From positions 1 to 56,182 of the forward strand of contig JAUSHJ010000054.1 in the NCBI GenBank assembly GCA_030648615.1: a stretch of DNA of 56,182 nucleotides, read 5' to 3'. A program made the translations under genes and the position numbers. The DNA comes from Microcaldota archaeon (GTDB taxonomy: Archaea; Micrarchaeota; Micrarchaeia; Anstonellales; Bilamarchaeaceae). The notes beneath the pieces are model-generated. The model did no database searches. It had not been told where the DNA came from and saw only the letters and a list, made by a program, of their open reading frames with translations. Positions 17,076-25,661 of this stretch are shown piece after piece (the stretch's first letter is position 1; the number at the start of each line of letters is the position of its first letter).

Positions 17076-17174
17076 TTAAAACTAGCAATTTATCTTTGTT
17101 TGTATACTTTTTAATAACTTTGCGAAACTCGAAAAGAGAAGAAAATATAAAATAAGAAAACAAAAAAGGAAAAA

Positions 17175-17219
17175 CTAGATCAGATTCAGGCTTTTTGCAA
17201 TCAATATGGCACCAAACAT
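17175..17219 (-). pseudogene. Detached 3' end of an hppA gene
   Basis: Minus-strand translation gives MFGAILIAKSLNLI then stop, against VFGALIVAKSLNLI then stop at the end of the intact hppA at 18767. Ten of the last 13 residues agree, while most third codon positions differ, so the fragment comes from a related but distinct hppA and is not a fresh duplicate. No further hppA sequence lies upstream of it. Confidence 0.7.
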
Positions 17220-17349
17220 AAAAAAATGAAACATTTAAAATAAACATTTTGTTTATTATGTTATGTTGGAATCTATTGTCCAAAGATTGTTGTTTATGGT
17301 TACAAGTCAAACCGATAGGATTAAAAATATTCTAATCTTTTAGTATTGT

Positions 17350-18024
17350 ATGGCGATTTTCACAAAATGGGGCTGGATAAAGAAAAATTGGTCATATGTC
17401 CTGGAAGAAGCCGATAAATTGAGTCTTGTTTTTGTCGGAGGAACCAGCCTCAATCTTGTCATGTTTGACGAATATCGTGCATCCGAGGATATCGATCTTT
17501 ATAACCCAGATTCAAAAGGAATTGACAATCCAAATAGCAGAAGCGAAGAAGACCTGGTAAAAAAATTGTCCGTTGCTCTATCTAACAAGGGTTTTGAAAT
17601 TAAAAAAGTCGAAGAAAGACTATTCTACATTGGTCCGAATATAAAGGTAGAAATTTTTAACGATGGAACAGCCTTTGAAAAAATAGAAAAAGTAAACCTT
17701 AATGGTATCATGGTGCCTATTTTTGACATGAAGACATACGCAAAAATGAAATTAGCAGCTCTCTTATGCAGGCGTTTCTATGATTCGAGGGATCTTGTTG
17801 ATGTTTTTATGCTCCATACGAAAGGCAATATCAAGCTATCTTTTCCAATTAGAGAATGTGAAATTATCGAGAAATTTTTAGAAGAGCGGATTGAAGATAT
17901 AAAAAATACTAAACGTGAGCATCTCCTTTTGTTTCAGGACGCGCAACAGATAGACGTGCTTCCATATGCTGAATTTGAAAAATTTAAGAGGTGGTTGGTT
18001 GACTGGTTATCAAGATTTTGTTAA
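17350..18024 (+). CDS. AbiEii-family nucleotidyltransferase toxin
   Basis: The 224-aa protein has the nucleotidyltransferase signature of the AbiEii/type IV toxin family: VFVGGTSLNLVMF followed by ASEDIDLY (GGT...DxD) near residues 30-50. The third acidic region is VEIF, and YAKMKLAALLCRRFYDSRDL matches the family's K..AL..R...RDxxDL segment. Such enzymes transfer nucleotides to RNA or otherwise block growth. Its partner overlaps it at 17966. The order toxin-first is the reverse of the usual abiEi-abiEii order. Confidence 0.85.
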   Translation: MAIFTKWGWIKKNWSYVLEEADKLSLVFVGGTSLNLVMFDEYRASEDIDLYNPDSKGIDNPNSRSEEDLVKKLSVALSNKGFEIKKVEERLFYIGPNIKVEIFNDGTAFEKIEKVNLNGIMVPIFDMKTYAKMKLAALLCRRFYDSRDLVDVFMLHTKGNIKLSFPIRECEIIEKFLEERIEDIKNTKREHLLLFQDAQQIDVLPYAEFEKFKRWLVDWLSRFC

Positions 18025-18619
18025 GAGATTCCGTACTGGCACATTTGTATCTTCAAAGAATATTTCTGCCAAGTATGATTTTGTAAAGGCACTGGCTTCA
18101 CTCTATATTTTTCCATGTTTTTTTAAGGGCATATATTACATACCAACGATGCGTGAACGTAATGGTCATTTCGTAGAGAAACCATCAGATTTTTTCCGTA
18201 ATCTTTTCGATTTTGCATATGGGAGAAATCAATGGTACTGGTCATTGAGCAGTGCGGCTCGTTATTACGGAACTGAGTGGAGCTCGACAAAAATTATCGA
18301 ACTTGTGACACCTTTGGAATCAAAAATAGTTAATATATCTTCCAGGATAGATTCTTTGGAGAAACGGAGATCTTATAGATCCAGGGTGCTTTCAAGGATT
18401 TTTTCTTCTTTAGAAATCAATATGGTGATCATCCATAAAGGAAAGAAAGATTTTCTGAAATGTGTGAAAATAGATGGTGAGATCGGTCCGGTGGCAACAC
18501 GAGAGAGATTCATGGAAGATGTCTCATTTTTCTTATCCAAGACAAGAATAATATCCCTCAGACGATTATATAAAAAATATCTAGCAGGTATGCTATCTGA
18601 AGTTAGGGAGTCAAAATGA
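17966..18619 (+). CDS. Putative AbiEi-like antitoxin or regulator
   Basis: It starts 58 nt inside the toxin gene in another frame. The protein is 217 aa, basic, with a possible winged-helix N-terminal region (DFVKALASLYIFPCFFKGIY) and a core typical of AbiEi-like proteins (WYWSLSSAARYYGTEW, then VIIHKGK). Assignment as antitoxin rests on position and on this general pattern; the family match is not certain. An alternative TTG start near 17999 is possible. Confidence 0.65.
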   Translation: MLNLKNLRGGWLTGYQDFVKRFRTGTFVSSKNISAKYDFVKALASLYIFPCFFKGIYYIPTMRERNGHFVEKPSDFFRNLFDFAYGRNQWYWSLSSAARYYGTEWSSTKIIELVTPLESKIVNISSRIDSLEKRRSYRSRVLSRIFSSLEINMVIIHKGKKDFLKCVKIDGEIGPVATRERFMEDVSFFLSKTRIISLRRLYKKYLAGMLSEVRESK

Positions 18620-18766
18620 AGTTCATACTGGAAAACGTGGTTGAGGGATTTTTATCCATCTGACTAAAATATTCAAAATAACATTTTGTTTAAAAGTACA
18701 TATGCTAATCCAACTTCTTTGTGAATATCAGTAAAAATAGAAAAATAAAAAGAGAAAAGAAAGAAA

Positions 18767-20773
18767 TCAAATAAGGTTCAAGCTTTTAGCAACTATCAAT
18801 GCACCGAATACAAGTGAAACCATGTTAGTCACTTTTATCAATGCATTAAGGCTTGGGCCAGCAGTATCTTTTAACGGATCGCCCACCGTATCTCCTACAA
18901 TTGCTGCCTTGTGAGCAACACTGCCCTTGCCGCCATGTACTCCTGTTTCTATTAGTTTTTTTGCATTATCCCAAGCTGCGCCTGCTGTAGTCATGAATAT
19001 AGCAAGCATTAATCCACTCGCAATTATACCTACCAGCAAACCAGCTAGAGCAAGAACACCAAACAAGTAACCGACAATTAATGGTGTAAGTACTGCAAGT
19101 AAACCCGGAACCATAAGTTCGCGGAGTGCGGTAGCAGTGCTAATGTCTACACATTTTGCGTAGTCAGCTTTTGCTTTACCTTCCATCAATCCTTTGATTT
19201 CTCGGAATTGCCTTCTTACTTCCTCTACGATCTCGAATGCTGCTCTACCAACTGCAGTCATGAGCATGCTCGAGAATAAGAATGGTAACATCGCACCTAT
19301 GAAAAGGCCAATGGTCACTCTTGGGTCAAGTACATTAATCACTGCGAGTTTAGCTTCTTCAGCAAATGCAACGAATAGTGCTAGAGCACCAAGTGCAGCA
19401 CCTGCAATCGCATATCCTTTTGTAGTTGCCTTAGTAGTGTTGCCAACTGCATCTAATTCATCGGTGACTTCACGAACTTTCTGAGGCAAACCACTCATCT
19501 CAGCAATTCCGCCTGCATTGTCTGTAATTGGTCCGTAGGCATCTATTGCTATTACAATGCCACTTAACGAAAGCATCGATGCTGCAGCCAATGCAATCCC
19601 ATATATGCCAGCTAGTTTGAATGATATTGCAATTGCCACTACTATTAGTAATACTGGTAATGCTGTGCTTTGCATTCCTACTGCTAAACCTTGTATTAAG
19701 TTAGTTCCTGCACCAGTCTTTGACTTGTCTGCTATTTCTTTTACAGGTGAGTACTCTTTGCCTGTATAATATTCTGTTATTGCAAATATCAATGCGGTGA
19801 CTAATACGCCTACCACTACTGATAGTAGCAATGCCATACTTTGAATATTTATTACATTGAAAAGATATACATACGTTAGTCCAATAGTTACTATTGCTGA
19901 TACACCTATTCCTTTGTAGAATGCCTTCATGATGCTCTTGTCTTTTCCTACTGTTACGAAGAATGATCCCACTATGCCCGCAAGCACACCTATAGACGCA
20001 ATTGCAAGTGGCAATTGAGATAATAATCCTTTATCGAATCCGAGGAGTGCTGCTCCGGTAGTTCCAAGTAACATTGCTGCAATCACTGTGACTACGAAGC
20101 TTTCGAATACATCTGCAGCCATTCCTGCACAATCGCCAACGTTATCACCAACATTGTCTGCAATGACTGCTGGATTTCTTGGATCATCTTCTGGTATTCC
20201 TGCTTCGATTTTACCTACTAAATCAGCACCTACATCTGCTGCCTTGGTGTATATTCCTCCACCAACTCTGGCAAATAAACTGATTAGTGAAGCACCGAAA
20301 CCATAGCCAATCATTGGTGCCAAGTTGCCATCAAATAAGTAATATAGTGCGCTAAGGCCAATAAGTCCAAGACCTACGAGTGCCATGCCAGTTACACTTC
20401 CACCTTTGAACGCCAAAGAGAGAGCACCTTTCATGCCGTTTTTGGCTTCCTCAGCTACTCGAAGATTGCTGCGTACGCTTACTTGCATACCTATGTAACC
20501 TGCTAATGCAGATGAGAACACACCTACGAGAAAAGCAAGTGAACTGTTCATACCTATTACAAAGTAAATAACTGCGAATAGAATTACAACTAAAGGTGCA
20601 AGTGTTTTATATTGTCTAGTTAGGAATGCATTTGCACCTTCCTGGATTGCGCTTGAAATTTCCTGCATTTTTTGATTTCCTTTCGAAGATTTTAGTATAA
20701 CATACGAAAGCCATGCTGCGTAGAGTAATGCTATCACTCCTACGATAAAGGCTAATAATACAACTTCTACCAT
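18767..20773 (-). CDS. hppA: Membrane-bound proton-pumping pyrophosphatase
   Basis: This integral membrane enzyme couples PPi hydrolysis to cation export. The 668 aa contain about 15-16 transmembrane helices and all PPi/Mg sites: DVGADLVGKIEAGIPEDDPR with DNVGDNVGDCAGMAADVFES, DAYGPITDNAGGIAEM, and GDTVGDPLKDTAGPSLN. The motif GNTTKATTKG has Lys and Thr at the positions that distinguish K+-independent enzymes (K+-dependent ones have Ala and Gly/Ala). I therefore expect a K+-independent H+ pump. The 3' end is the target of the island at 17175-18766. Confidence 0.96.
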   Translation of the reverse strand: MVEVVLLAFIVGVIALLYAAWLSYVILKSSKGNQKMQEISSAIQEGANAFLTRQYKTLAPLVVILFAVIYFVIGMNSSLAFLVGVFSSALAGYIGMQVSVRSNLRVAEEAKNGMKGALSLAFKGGSVTGMALVGLGLIGLSALYYLFDGNLAPMIGYGFGASLISLFARVGGGIYTKAADVGADLVGKIEAGIPEDDPRNPAVIADNVGDNVGDCAGMAADVFESFVVTVIAAMLLGTTGAALLGFDKGLLSQLPLAIASIGVLAGIVGSFFVTVGKDKSIMKAFYKGIGVSAIVTIGLTYVYLFNVINIQSMALLLSVVVGVLVTALIFAITEYYTGKEYSPVKEIADKSKTGAGTNLIQGLAVGMQSTALPVLLIVVAIAISFKLAGIYGIALAAASMLSLSGIVIAIDAYGPITDNAGGIAEMSGLPQKVREVTDELDAVGNTTKATTKGYAIAGAALGALALFVAFAEEAKLAVINVLDPRVTIGLFIGAMLPFLFSSMLMTAVGRAAFEIVEEVRRQFREIKGLMEGKAKADYAKCVDISTATALRELMVPGLLAVLTPLIVGYLFGVLALAGLLVGIIASGLMLAIFMTTAGAAWDNAKKLIETGVHGGKGSVAHKAAIVGDTVGDPLKDTAGPSLNALIKVTNMVSLVFGALIVAKSLNLI

Positions 20774-20905
20774 AAAACTTTCACCTCAAATTATATTTGA
20801 CGGCTTGGTGTTAAACGCAAACCTCTAGTTTGATATATAAAAATAAATAACTTTCAGAATTAGAGTTGAATATGTTTATAAACATTTTGACAAGATGATA
20901 ACTGC

Positions 20906-21520
20906 CTAGGCATAGTGCATTAGGCTAGAAATAGTTACATTGATTGCTTCGGAACAGGAGTTACAAAATTCACTGGCTGGTTTTACCAATCTTCTGACAA
21001 AATCAGTAAAATTATCAACTCCTTGCATTGTACAATTTGTTGTTTTGCAATGTTCTTCGGAACTTTTTCTGAATATGTGACCAATTTCATGAGCAATTGC
21101 AATTTTTATTGCATTTTCTCTTTCTTCACCGCTCAATTCAATATTTATTCTTGCTAAAGATACCAGAGCGCCACGGTTAAACATACTAACCCCGACCCGT
21201 CTTTCATCAACGTCATTCACTAATTGAACTAAAGGTGCATTAGTTATACCTATTCCAAATATGTCTTTTCTGTGCAAGCTTAATAGTTCGCCTAGTGTAA
21301 TTTTAAAATTCGTTTCAGTCACTCTTATTCCTTTTGTATTATCTACGGCTCTTAGAAGAAAAGGCCCTGCCTTTACGCCTTTAATTACCTCTTCCGAGAC
21401 TTTAACAGATTCGCATAGAACTCCTGCTCTTTCAAAATGTTTTAAACCAGAAGCAGCAGCACGAAGAGTAGATTGATCTAGGGAAACCGGACAAATCAGT
21501 CTAATTCGTGGTTGTCGCAT
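20906..21520 (-). CDS. Archaemetzincin-like zinc protease 1
   Basis: The 204-aa protein carries the extended zinc site HEIGHIFRKSSEEHC and then CTMQGVDNF...FCNSC. This is the archaemetzincin pattern (HExxH, third His, C(x4)C, CxxC) but with two extra residues between the HExxH and the third His/Cys. The N-terminal half resembles that of the second copy at 23010 (ISSxFDRSxL-like strand, then EVIKG..FLLxAV). The Met-turn is CTM. It lies downstream of the AbrB-PhoU gene on the same strand. Confidence 0.85.
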   Translation of the reverse strand: MRQPRIRLICPVSLDQSTLRAAASGLKHFERAGVLCESVKVSEEVIKGVKAGPFLLRAVDNTKGIRVTETNFKITLGELLSLHRKDIFGIGITNAPLVQLVNDVDERRVGVSMFNRGALVSLARINIELSGEERENAIKIAIAHEIGHIFRKSSEEHCKTTNCTMQGVDNFTDFVRRLVKPASEFCNSCSEAINVTISSLMHYA

Positions 21521-21562
21521 GTTATATATTATAGCTGAACATGTATATATACATTTCTATTG

Positions 21563-22468
21563 TCAAATATTTGCATTCCTTATTGCTATGAGGTCCTCAG
21601 TTATTTCTATAATGTCTATTAAGTATTCATCAATCCTCATAAGTCTTTCAACTATGAACTTCTTATCTGGAGATTTTTTGTTTATCTCCTGGATTTTGTT
21701 TCTATAATTGTCTATTCTAGTTAGTGTAGAATCAGAATTACTCAGATTTACGAGATTATTGAATACTTCTACATATAATTCTTTCAATTCGTTTACCAGT
21801 TCAAGTAATTGCTTGTCTTTTGTCGGGTAAGCTGCAATAGCATAGGGCTGTTCTATGTGGTCTGATATTCTTTCCATGGTCTTTATTGCCAGTGCCTTAC
21901 AGACACCTACAGCAAGTTTTGTTGGTCGAGTGTTTATCACTCTCAATCCCAGAATGTAAAGTCTGTCTATCTCCTGCTCTCTTCTTGCTGCTTCTTTTTG
22001 AAGGTCTTTTTCTCCGTTCAAGGATCTAATGAATAATGTGAATAAAGTTAGGCTTACAGAATGCATTCTTACTAATATCTCATCTATGGTAAATTTGTTG
22101 TCATGAGAAAGGACTCCAAGAATGCCCTGGTCTTCGGTTTCTTCCAATACTTCTATTCCGCTTAATTTTGTTCTTGCTTCTTCGCAGATAATTGCTGCAT
22201 TGGTGCCCCTAATTATTATCTTCTGATGGCCTGCTAGGTAAGCAGCAATTACTTTCTGGAGTGTCCTTTCGATGTTATTATTAGAATGTATGACTGCAGT
22301 ACTATCCTTCTTCTCTTTTTTTACTGTCAATGTAAGTGAACCGTCTTCGTTTACCTGCATGGATGCTTCGGTGCCCCTTTCTATGTTGTTAGCGTCAGCC
22401 CACTTTTTTGGTAGTGATATTATATAAGTAGATTCTCCTGTTTTTTGGATTCTTCGATATTCTTTCAT
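21563..22468 (-). CDS. AbrB-PhoU phosphate-signalling regulator
   Basis: The 301-aa protein has an N-terminal SpoVT/AbrB-type DNA-binding domain (TGESTYIISLPKKWADANNI) and a C-terminal PhoU helical bundle of two repeats (MERISDHIEQPYAIAA is a PhoU metal-site motif, E..xDH). This architecture is common in archaea and is usually linked to phosphate uptake control; no pst genes are nearby. It starts at ATG 22468 after TATGGGAGGAAG, a strong ribosome-binding site. Confidence 0.9.
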   Translation of the reverse strand: MKEYRRIQKTGESTYIISLPKKWADANNIERGTEASMQVNEDGSLTLTVKKEKKDSTAVIHSNNNIERTLQKVIAAYLAGHQKIIIRGTNAAIICEEARTKLSGIEVLEETEDQGILGVLSHDNKFTIDEILVRMHSVSLTLFTLFIRSLNGEKDLQKEAARREQEIDRLYILGLRVINTRPTKLAVGVCKALAIKTMERISDHIEQPYAIAAYPTKDKQLLELVNELKELYVEVFNNLVNLSNSDSTLTRIDNYRNKIQEINKKSPDKKFIVERLMRIDEYLIDIIEITEDLIAIRNANI

Positions 22469-22625
22469 AATATCTTCCTCCCATAATGTTTCTATCTATC
22501 TTTGATAAAATCTATATAGATTTTTAGTAATGTATATTTTAATGTAGCAAACATTTATAAATAAATCAACGGTTAACAATAACATACAAGAAAGAAGAAA
22601 GATGAAAAAAATAAAACGAGGTTGA

Positions 22626-22787
22626 ATGAAAATGCCAGCAGCACCAAGAATGACCGCAGCGATTTTAGACATGGGAGAATCTAGAACTTTAGCTTCAAAG
22701 GCAAGATACTGCAAAGCAGGAGCAGGAATAGCAATAATGGCAAAGCAAGCAAAACTAGCGCCAGAAGGAATAAACCGATTAAATTAA
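22626..22787 (+). CDS. Small basic protein, 53 aa
   Basis: The ATG at 22626 (or 22632) opens an Ala/Lys-rich, methionine-rich peptide (MPAAPRMTAAILDMGESRT; later SKARYCKAGAGIAIMAKQAK). Upstream, CATTTATAAATAAA at about 22551-22563 is a good TATA box and AACGAGGTTG at 22614-22624 a ribosome-binding site. The function is unknown; it could bind nucleic acid. It is divergent from the AbrB-PhoU gene. Confidence 0.6.
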   Translation: MKMPAAPRMTAAILDMGESRTLASKARYCKAGAGIAIMAKQAKLAPEGINRLN

Positions 22788-22872
22788 ATCTAGTTTTTAG
22801 TTAAAGTTTCAATATTTATTAAAGTTCCAATAATACTCATTTTTTATAATCATCATCTCATTACCCTACTAT

Positions 22873-22973
22873 TCTAATTCGATGATCGCTAAGCCTCTAG
22901 GAGGTTCTCACGAGGTTCGATATTCATGACTGAGCACCAGTGACTTGCCATTGCCAAGCGTGTGAGGATTAGA
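22873..22973. other. Possible structured RNA, about 100 nt
   Basis: An outer stem TCTAAT/ATTAGA encloses several helices: CCTC-tag-GAGG (22894-22904), CTCACG/CGTGTGAG and CTTG/CAAG. On the plus strand ATAACA follows the outer stem, as in H/ACA-type guide RNAs, and TGA..GA elements occur inside; this is only suggestive. The 220-nt gap between the small gene at 22626 and the protease at 23010 holds no ORF. Confidence 0.3.
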
Positions 22974-23009
22974 TAACATTTCTTTGATTTAATTAGGCTA
23001 GCTATTAGA

Positions 23010-23603
23010 TTAGGATTCTCGCAACTCCTTAATTTTTGCTGTAATTATGGGGATGCACCTCGCACAAAAATCTCGTCTGGATTTTATAAATTGTTCATAA
23101 AAATTACGAAGATTTTCCATAATGCAAGAAGTATCTTCACAATGTCCGCTAACCCCGAAAACATGCCCAAGTTCGTGCTTAACTACTGATTCTAAGGCAA
23201 GTGATTTTAATGCAATATCATCCATTTCGTGTACATACGTCGAAATTAAAGCTCCAAACGAAGTTGAAATGCCGTGACTCACCTCTAGCGAAGTATCACT
23301 ATATATAATTACAGCATCAGTTAATCCGAGCCCGATCAAATGAGTTTTAGCACGTCTATGGCTTCTCAATTCTCTAAAGCTTGGAGTAAAATTTTCTCCC
23401 CTAACCAAAATTAGTCCAGTTGAAGATACTGCACTTAACAGGAACTCACCACCTCTGATATCATCAACGGTAGTACGACTCACTACTGCTTCTTCACAGG
23501 TTACTCCGTACGCTTTAAATCTGTCAACTCCTCTACGTGCGCCATCGATAATTGGTTTGATCGCTGATTCTGAATGTATAATCCTGACTCTGATTTCTTT
23601 CAT
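23010..23603 (-). CDS. Archaemetzincin-like zinc protease 2
   Basis: The 197-aa protein carries the archaemetzincin signature: HELGHVFGVSGHC, then CIMENLRNFYEQ and FCARC. The first zinc is bound by the three His; the four Cys bind a second zinc. It is a paralogue of the protein encoded at 20906, with similar N-terminal blocks and the same domain order. No signal peptide is present, so both are probably intracellular. A TATA-like ATATACTTTTTAT (minus) lies just upstream of the start. Confidence 0.88.
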   Translation of the reverse strand: MKEIRVRIIHSESAIKPIIDGARRGVDRFKAYGVTCEEAVVSRTTVDDIRGGEFLLSAVSSTGLILVRGENFTPSFRELRSHRRAKTHLIGLGLTDAVIIYSDTSLEVSHGISTSFGALISTYVHEMDDIALKSLALESVVKHELGHVFGVSGHCEDTSCIMENLRNFYEQFIKSRRDFCARCIPIITAKIKELRES

Positions 23604-23680
23604 ATTTTTTAATGTGATAAAAAGTATATAAAAAACTATGTTTAATATGTTGTCAGAAGGACTTTAATTATAGGACAAGT

Positions 23681-23815
23681 AATACTATCGGATGCATACT
23701 AATGGCCTCCTGAGTTCTAAACTATGATGGTAAGGTTGAACAGTATGCATCCTTCTACTGTTTGTCTACAGTATGGAGTTTTCAGTTATGCACTCCGAAT
23801 CATGAGGCCGATATT
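23681..23815 (+). ncRNA. Structured RNA with pseudoknot potential
   Basis: GGATGCATACT (23690-23700) pairs with AGTATGCATCC (23742-23752), 11 bp. GGCCTC (23704-23709) pairs with GAGGCC (23804-23809), and TATCGG (23686-23691) with CCGATA (23808-23813). The first and second helices cross, giving a pseudoknot. Two local hairpins are also present (TACTGT/ACAGTA, GGAG/CTCC). AAGTATATAAAAAA at 23619-23632 could be a plus-strand TATA box. No known family was recognised; the opposite strand cannot be excluded. Confidence 0.45.
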
Positions 23816-23836
23816 CTGAATCCTGATATAATTAGT

Positions 23837-23995
23837 CTATTCCTCTTCAGTCATTTTCTTCTTAATCATTGCAATCTCTTCATGCAATTCTCGATTCCTT
23901 TTTAGAGGATCCATTCTTGCCTTTCCTTCGAGTTCAACTAGCCTCGTCTTAAGATTCATCCTTCTTCTGTTTAAATCCTTTTTGCTGTTTCCCAT
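23837..23995 (-). CDS. Small charged coiled-coil protein, 52 aa
   Basis: ATG at 23995, stop TAG at 23837. The peptide is helical and very rich in Lys, Arg and Glu (MGNSKKDLNRRRMNLKTRL, ending IKKKMTEEE), typical of a short coiled coil. The codon pattern is consistent with coding. Its function is unknown. It is divergent from the cupredoxin gene. Confidence 0.6.
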   Translation of the reverse strand: MGNSKKDLNRRRMNLKTRLVELEGKARMDPLKRNRELHEEIAMIKKKMTEEE

Positions 23996-24118
23996 GATAA
24001 CGTTTAATAACTGCAGATTATTAAAACTAGATGTTATGAGATTGTTACTCTTAGAATTGGATATTAGGCAATAAGTATTTATTTATATAATAATAATATT
24101 GGGAAAGGTGAACGTATT

Positions 24119-24607
24119 ATGAAAAAAATATTGTTGATATTGTTTGTAGGGTTAATTTTATTTGGTTGTGCAGGGCAGAGTCAGGTGGAAAAAAATAGTA
24201 CTGTAATTGTTAATTCAGGAAATTCTGGAAGCACCACCGCTTCTACTGATTCAGAAAATGCATCTGCTTTGGTTAATTCAACGAACTTATCAGTTTCAGA
24301 TAGTTCAGTTAATTCATCATCTGGAAATCCAGTCATAGTGATAAATGTAACTGCGAAACAATGGGAATTCTCTCCTAACGTAATAACTGTGAAGAAAGGG
24401 GATAATATACGTCTTATGATTACTTCGCTAGATGTCAAGCACGGTTTTATGCTTCCTGATTTTAATATCAATAAACAAATTGAGCCTGGAGAAACTACTA
24501 TCGTTGAATTTGTGGCAAATAAGACTGGAGAATTTGATTTTAGATGTTCTGTAATGTGCGGAGCTGGACATATGGAACAGACCGGGAAGCTCATTGTAAC
24601 GGAATAG
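24119..24607 (+). CDS. Cupredoxin-domain lipoprotein (CuA-like)
   Basis: The 162-aa protein has a lipobox (LILFGC), a Ser/Asn-rich linker and a C-terminal cupredoxin domain (about 75-162) like that of cytochrome oxidase subunit II or NosZ. The metal loop is CSVMCGAGHMEQ, with His upstream in VKHGFML. In CuA sites the pattern is CxxxCxxxHxxM; here the final Met is Gln, with a Met next to the His. It may be a modified CuA or a single-copper site. No oxidase genes are nearby. GGTG precedes the ATG. Confidence 0.88.
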   Translation: MKKILLILFVGLILFGCAGQSQVEKNSTVIVNSGNSGSTTASTDSENASALVNSTNLSVSDSSVNSSSGNPVIVINVTAKQWEFSPNVITVKKGDNIRLMITSLDVKHGFMLPDFNINKQIEPGETTIVEFVANKTGEFDFRCSVMCGAGHMEQTGKLIVTE

Positions 24608-24633
24608 ATCATCAATAGGAAATATATTTTAGT

Positions 24634-24668
24634 TCTTTATTTTTTTTAGTTTAGATTGTGTTTTTTAA
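24634..24668 (+). terminator. T-rich terminator after the cupredoxin gene
   Basis: Several T-runs (TTTATTTTTTTTAG, then GTTTTTTAAAA) lie 25-60 nt after the stop codon, the form of archaeal intrinsic termination. Confidence 0.4.
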
Positions 24669-24767
24669 AAAAGTGCGTTTGGAGTTGACAAAATTAGTGA
24701 ATAATTAGTGTATTCACAAATAATAAAAAGATTAGGTTTAAAACATGTTTAGTACATAAAAATTAAT

Positions 24768-25586
24768 ATGCAACGACAAGTAGTAAAACCACAGACTATT
24801 GATTCTAATCTGCTGAAATATCTTACCAAGGCAGATAGAGTTTGGTTTACTTTACCGGAAAATCAATTTCACGATAGAATTGCGTTTGATTATAATTCGA
24901 TAACATCACAGCATGGTTTGAATGTGGGGTTTCGGACAATTTTTGCCATAAAAAAAAGTGATGAAACAGAAATTAGAAAATGTCTTGCAGAGTTAGCTGC
25001 TGATCCTTCTTCTCCAATAACGTCTGAAAAAATATCCTCTTTTCAAGCTGATCAAGGTACTGTGATCCCATACGGTATGCTAGGAGAGTATTGGACTCAT
25101 AACGGTGAAATAAGCAAAGCGGAGCTTCTTGAACTAGCTATTAGGGTGGCGCTAAGAATCGAGCATGTTACAGATTCCAATGTTCATGGGTCTGATAATC
25201 CCTTGGTTGTATGGGAAACTGGTTATGGTCAATGTTTCGATAGAGCATCAATAATGGTAGCAGCCTACAGGCGCAATGGGGTGCCAGCTCGAGTAGTAGG
25301 AAGAAATGATTTTTTTGAAGGAGAGGACGGAGGGCATTGGTGGGCCGAGGCAAATATAGGGGGAGAATGGATATCTTTTGATTCAACTTATAATACAGAT
25401 CTCATACGAGTGGTATTGGAGCATGCTGCTATTGATGGAGTTTCTAGACGTGACCTACCTATGTTCTTGTTAGAATCACTTGAAGGTTTCACTAGGAGTG
25501 GTATTGCAGTTAGTCAAATTACATCTAAAGCTCATTTAAATAGAGTAAAAGAAAGGGTAGTTGCTGCTGAATCTGATTTGCCCTAA
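24768..25586 (+). CDS. Transglutaminase-like protein
   Basis: The 272-aa protein has the transglutaminase/cysteine-protease core: catalytic Cys in YGQCFDRASIM (about residue 155), His in GGHWWAEANIGGEW and Asp in ISFDSTYN. There is no signal peptide. Archaeal members are probably peptidases or transglutaminases of unknown substrate. It is separated from the cupredoxin gene by a T-rich stretch and has a TATA-like TTAGGTTTAAAACATG about 30 nt upstream. Confidence 0.9.
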   Translation: MQRQVVKPQTIDSNLLKYLTKADRVWFTLPENQFHDRIAFDYNSITSQHGLNVGFRTIFAIKKSDETEIRKCLAELAADPSSPITSEKISSFQADQGTVIPYGMLGEYWTHNGEISKAELLELAIRVALRIEHVTDSNVHGSDNPLVVWETGYGQCFDRASIMVAAYRRNGVPARVVGRNDFFEGEDGGHWWAEANIGGEWISFDSTYNTDLIRVVLEHAAIDGVSRRDLPMFLLESLEGFTRSGIAVSQITSKAHLNRVKERVVAAESDLP

Positions 25587-25661
25587 ATTGCAAAGTTAAA
25601 CCACTTAAATTTTGGGAACATTAATAAATTTCAAATATCTGGTTTTGTGGAGGGTGAAATT

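Larger units (their letters stand above)
17175..18766. mobile_element. Putative integrated island with an AbiE-like pair
   Basis: The segment between the hppA stop (18767) and a second, diverged copy of the hppA 3' end (17175-17219) holds only the two AbiE-like genes. The two ends also share a similar AT-rich hairpin stretch (CATTTTGTTTA at about 17240 and 18684). This is the structure left when an element integrates at the 3' end of a gene and brings its own copy of that end. No integrase is present, so the element is a remnant or was mobilised in trans. Confidence 0.55.

Noticed and set aside
16975-17310. 111-aa frame on the minus strand
   Set aside because: It overlaps tRNA-Gly; only the short part matching the hppA end (in its own frame) has meaning.
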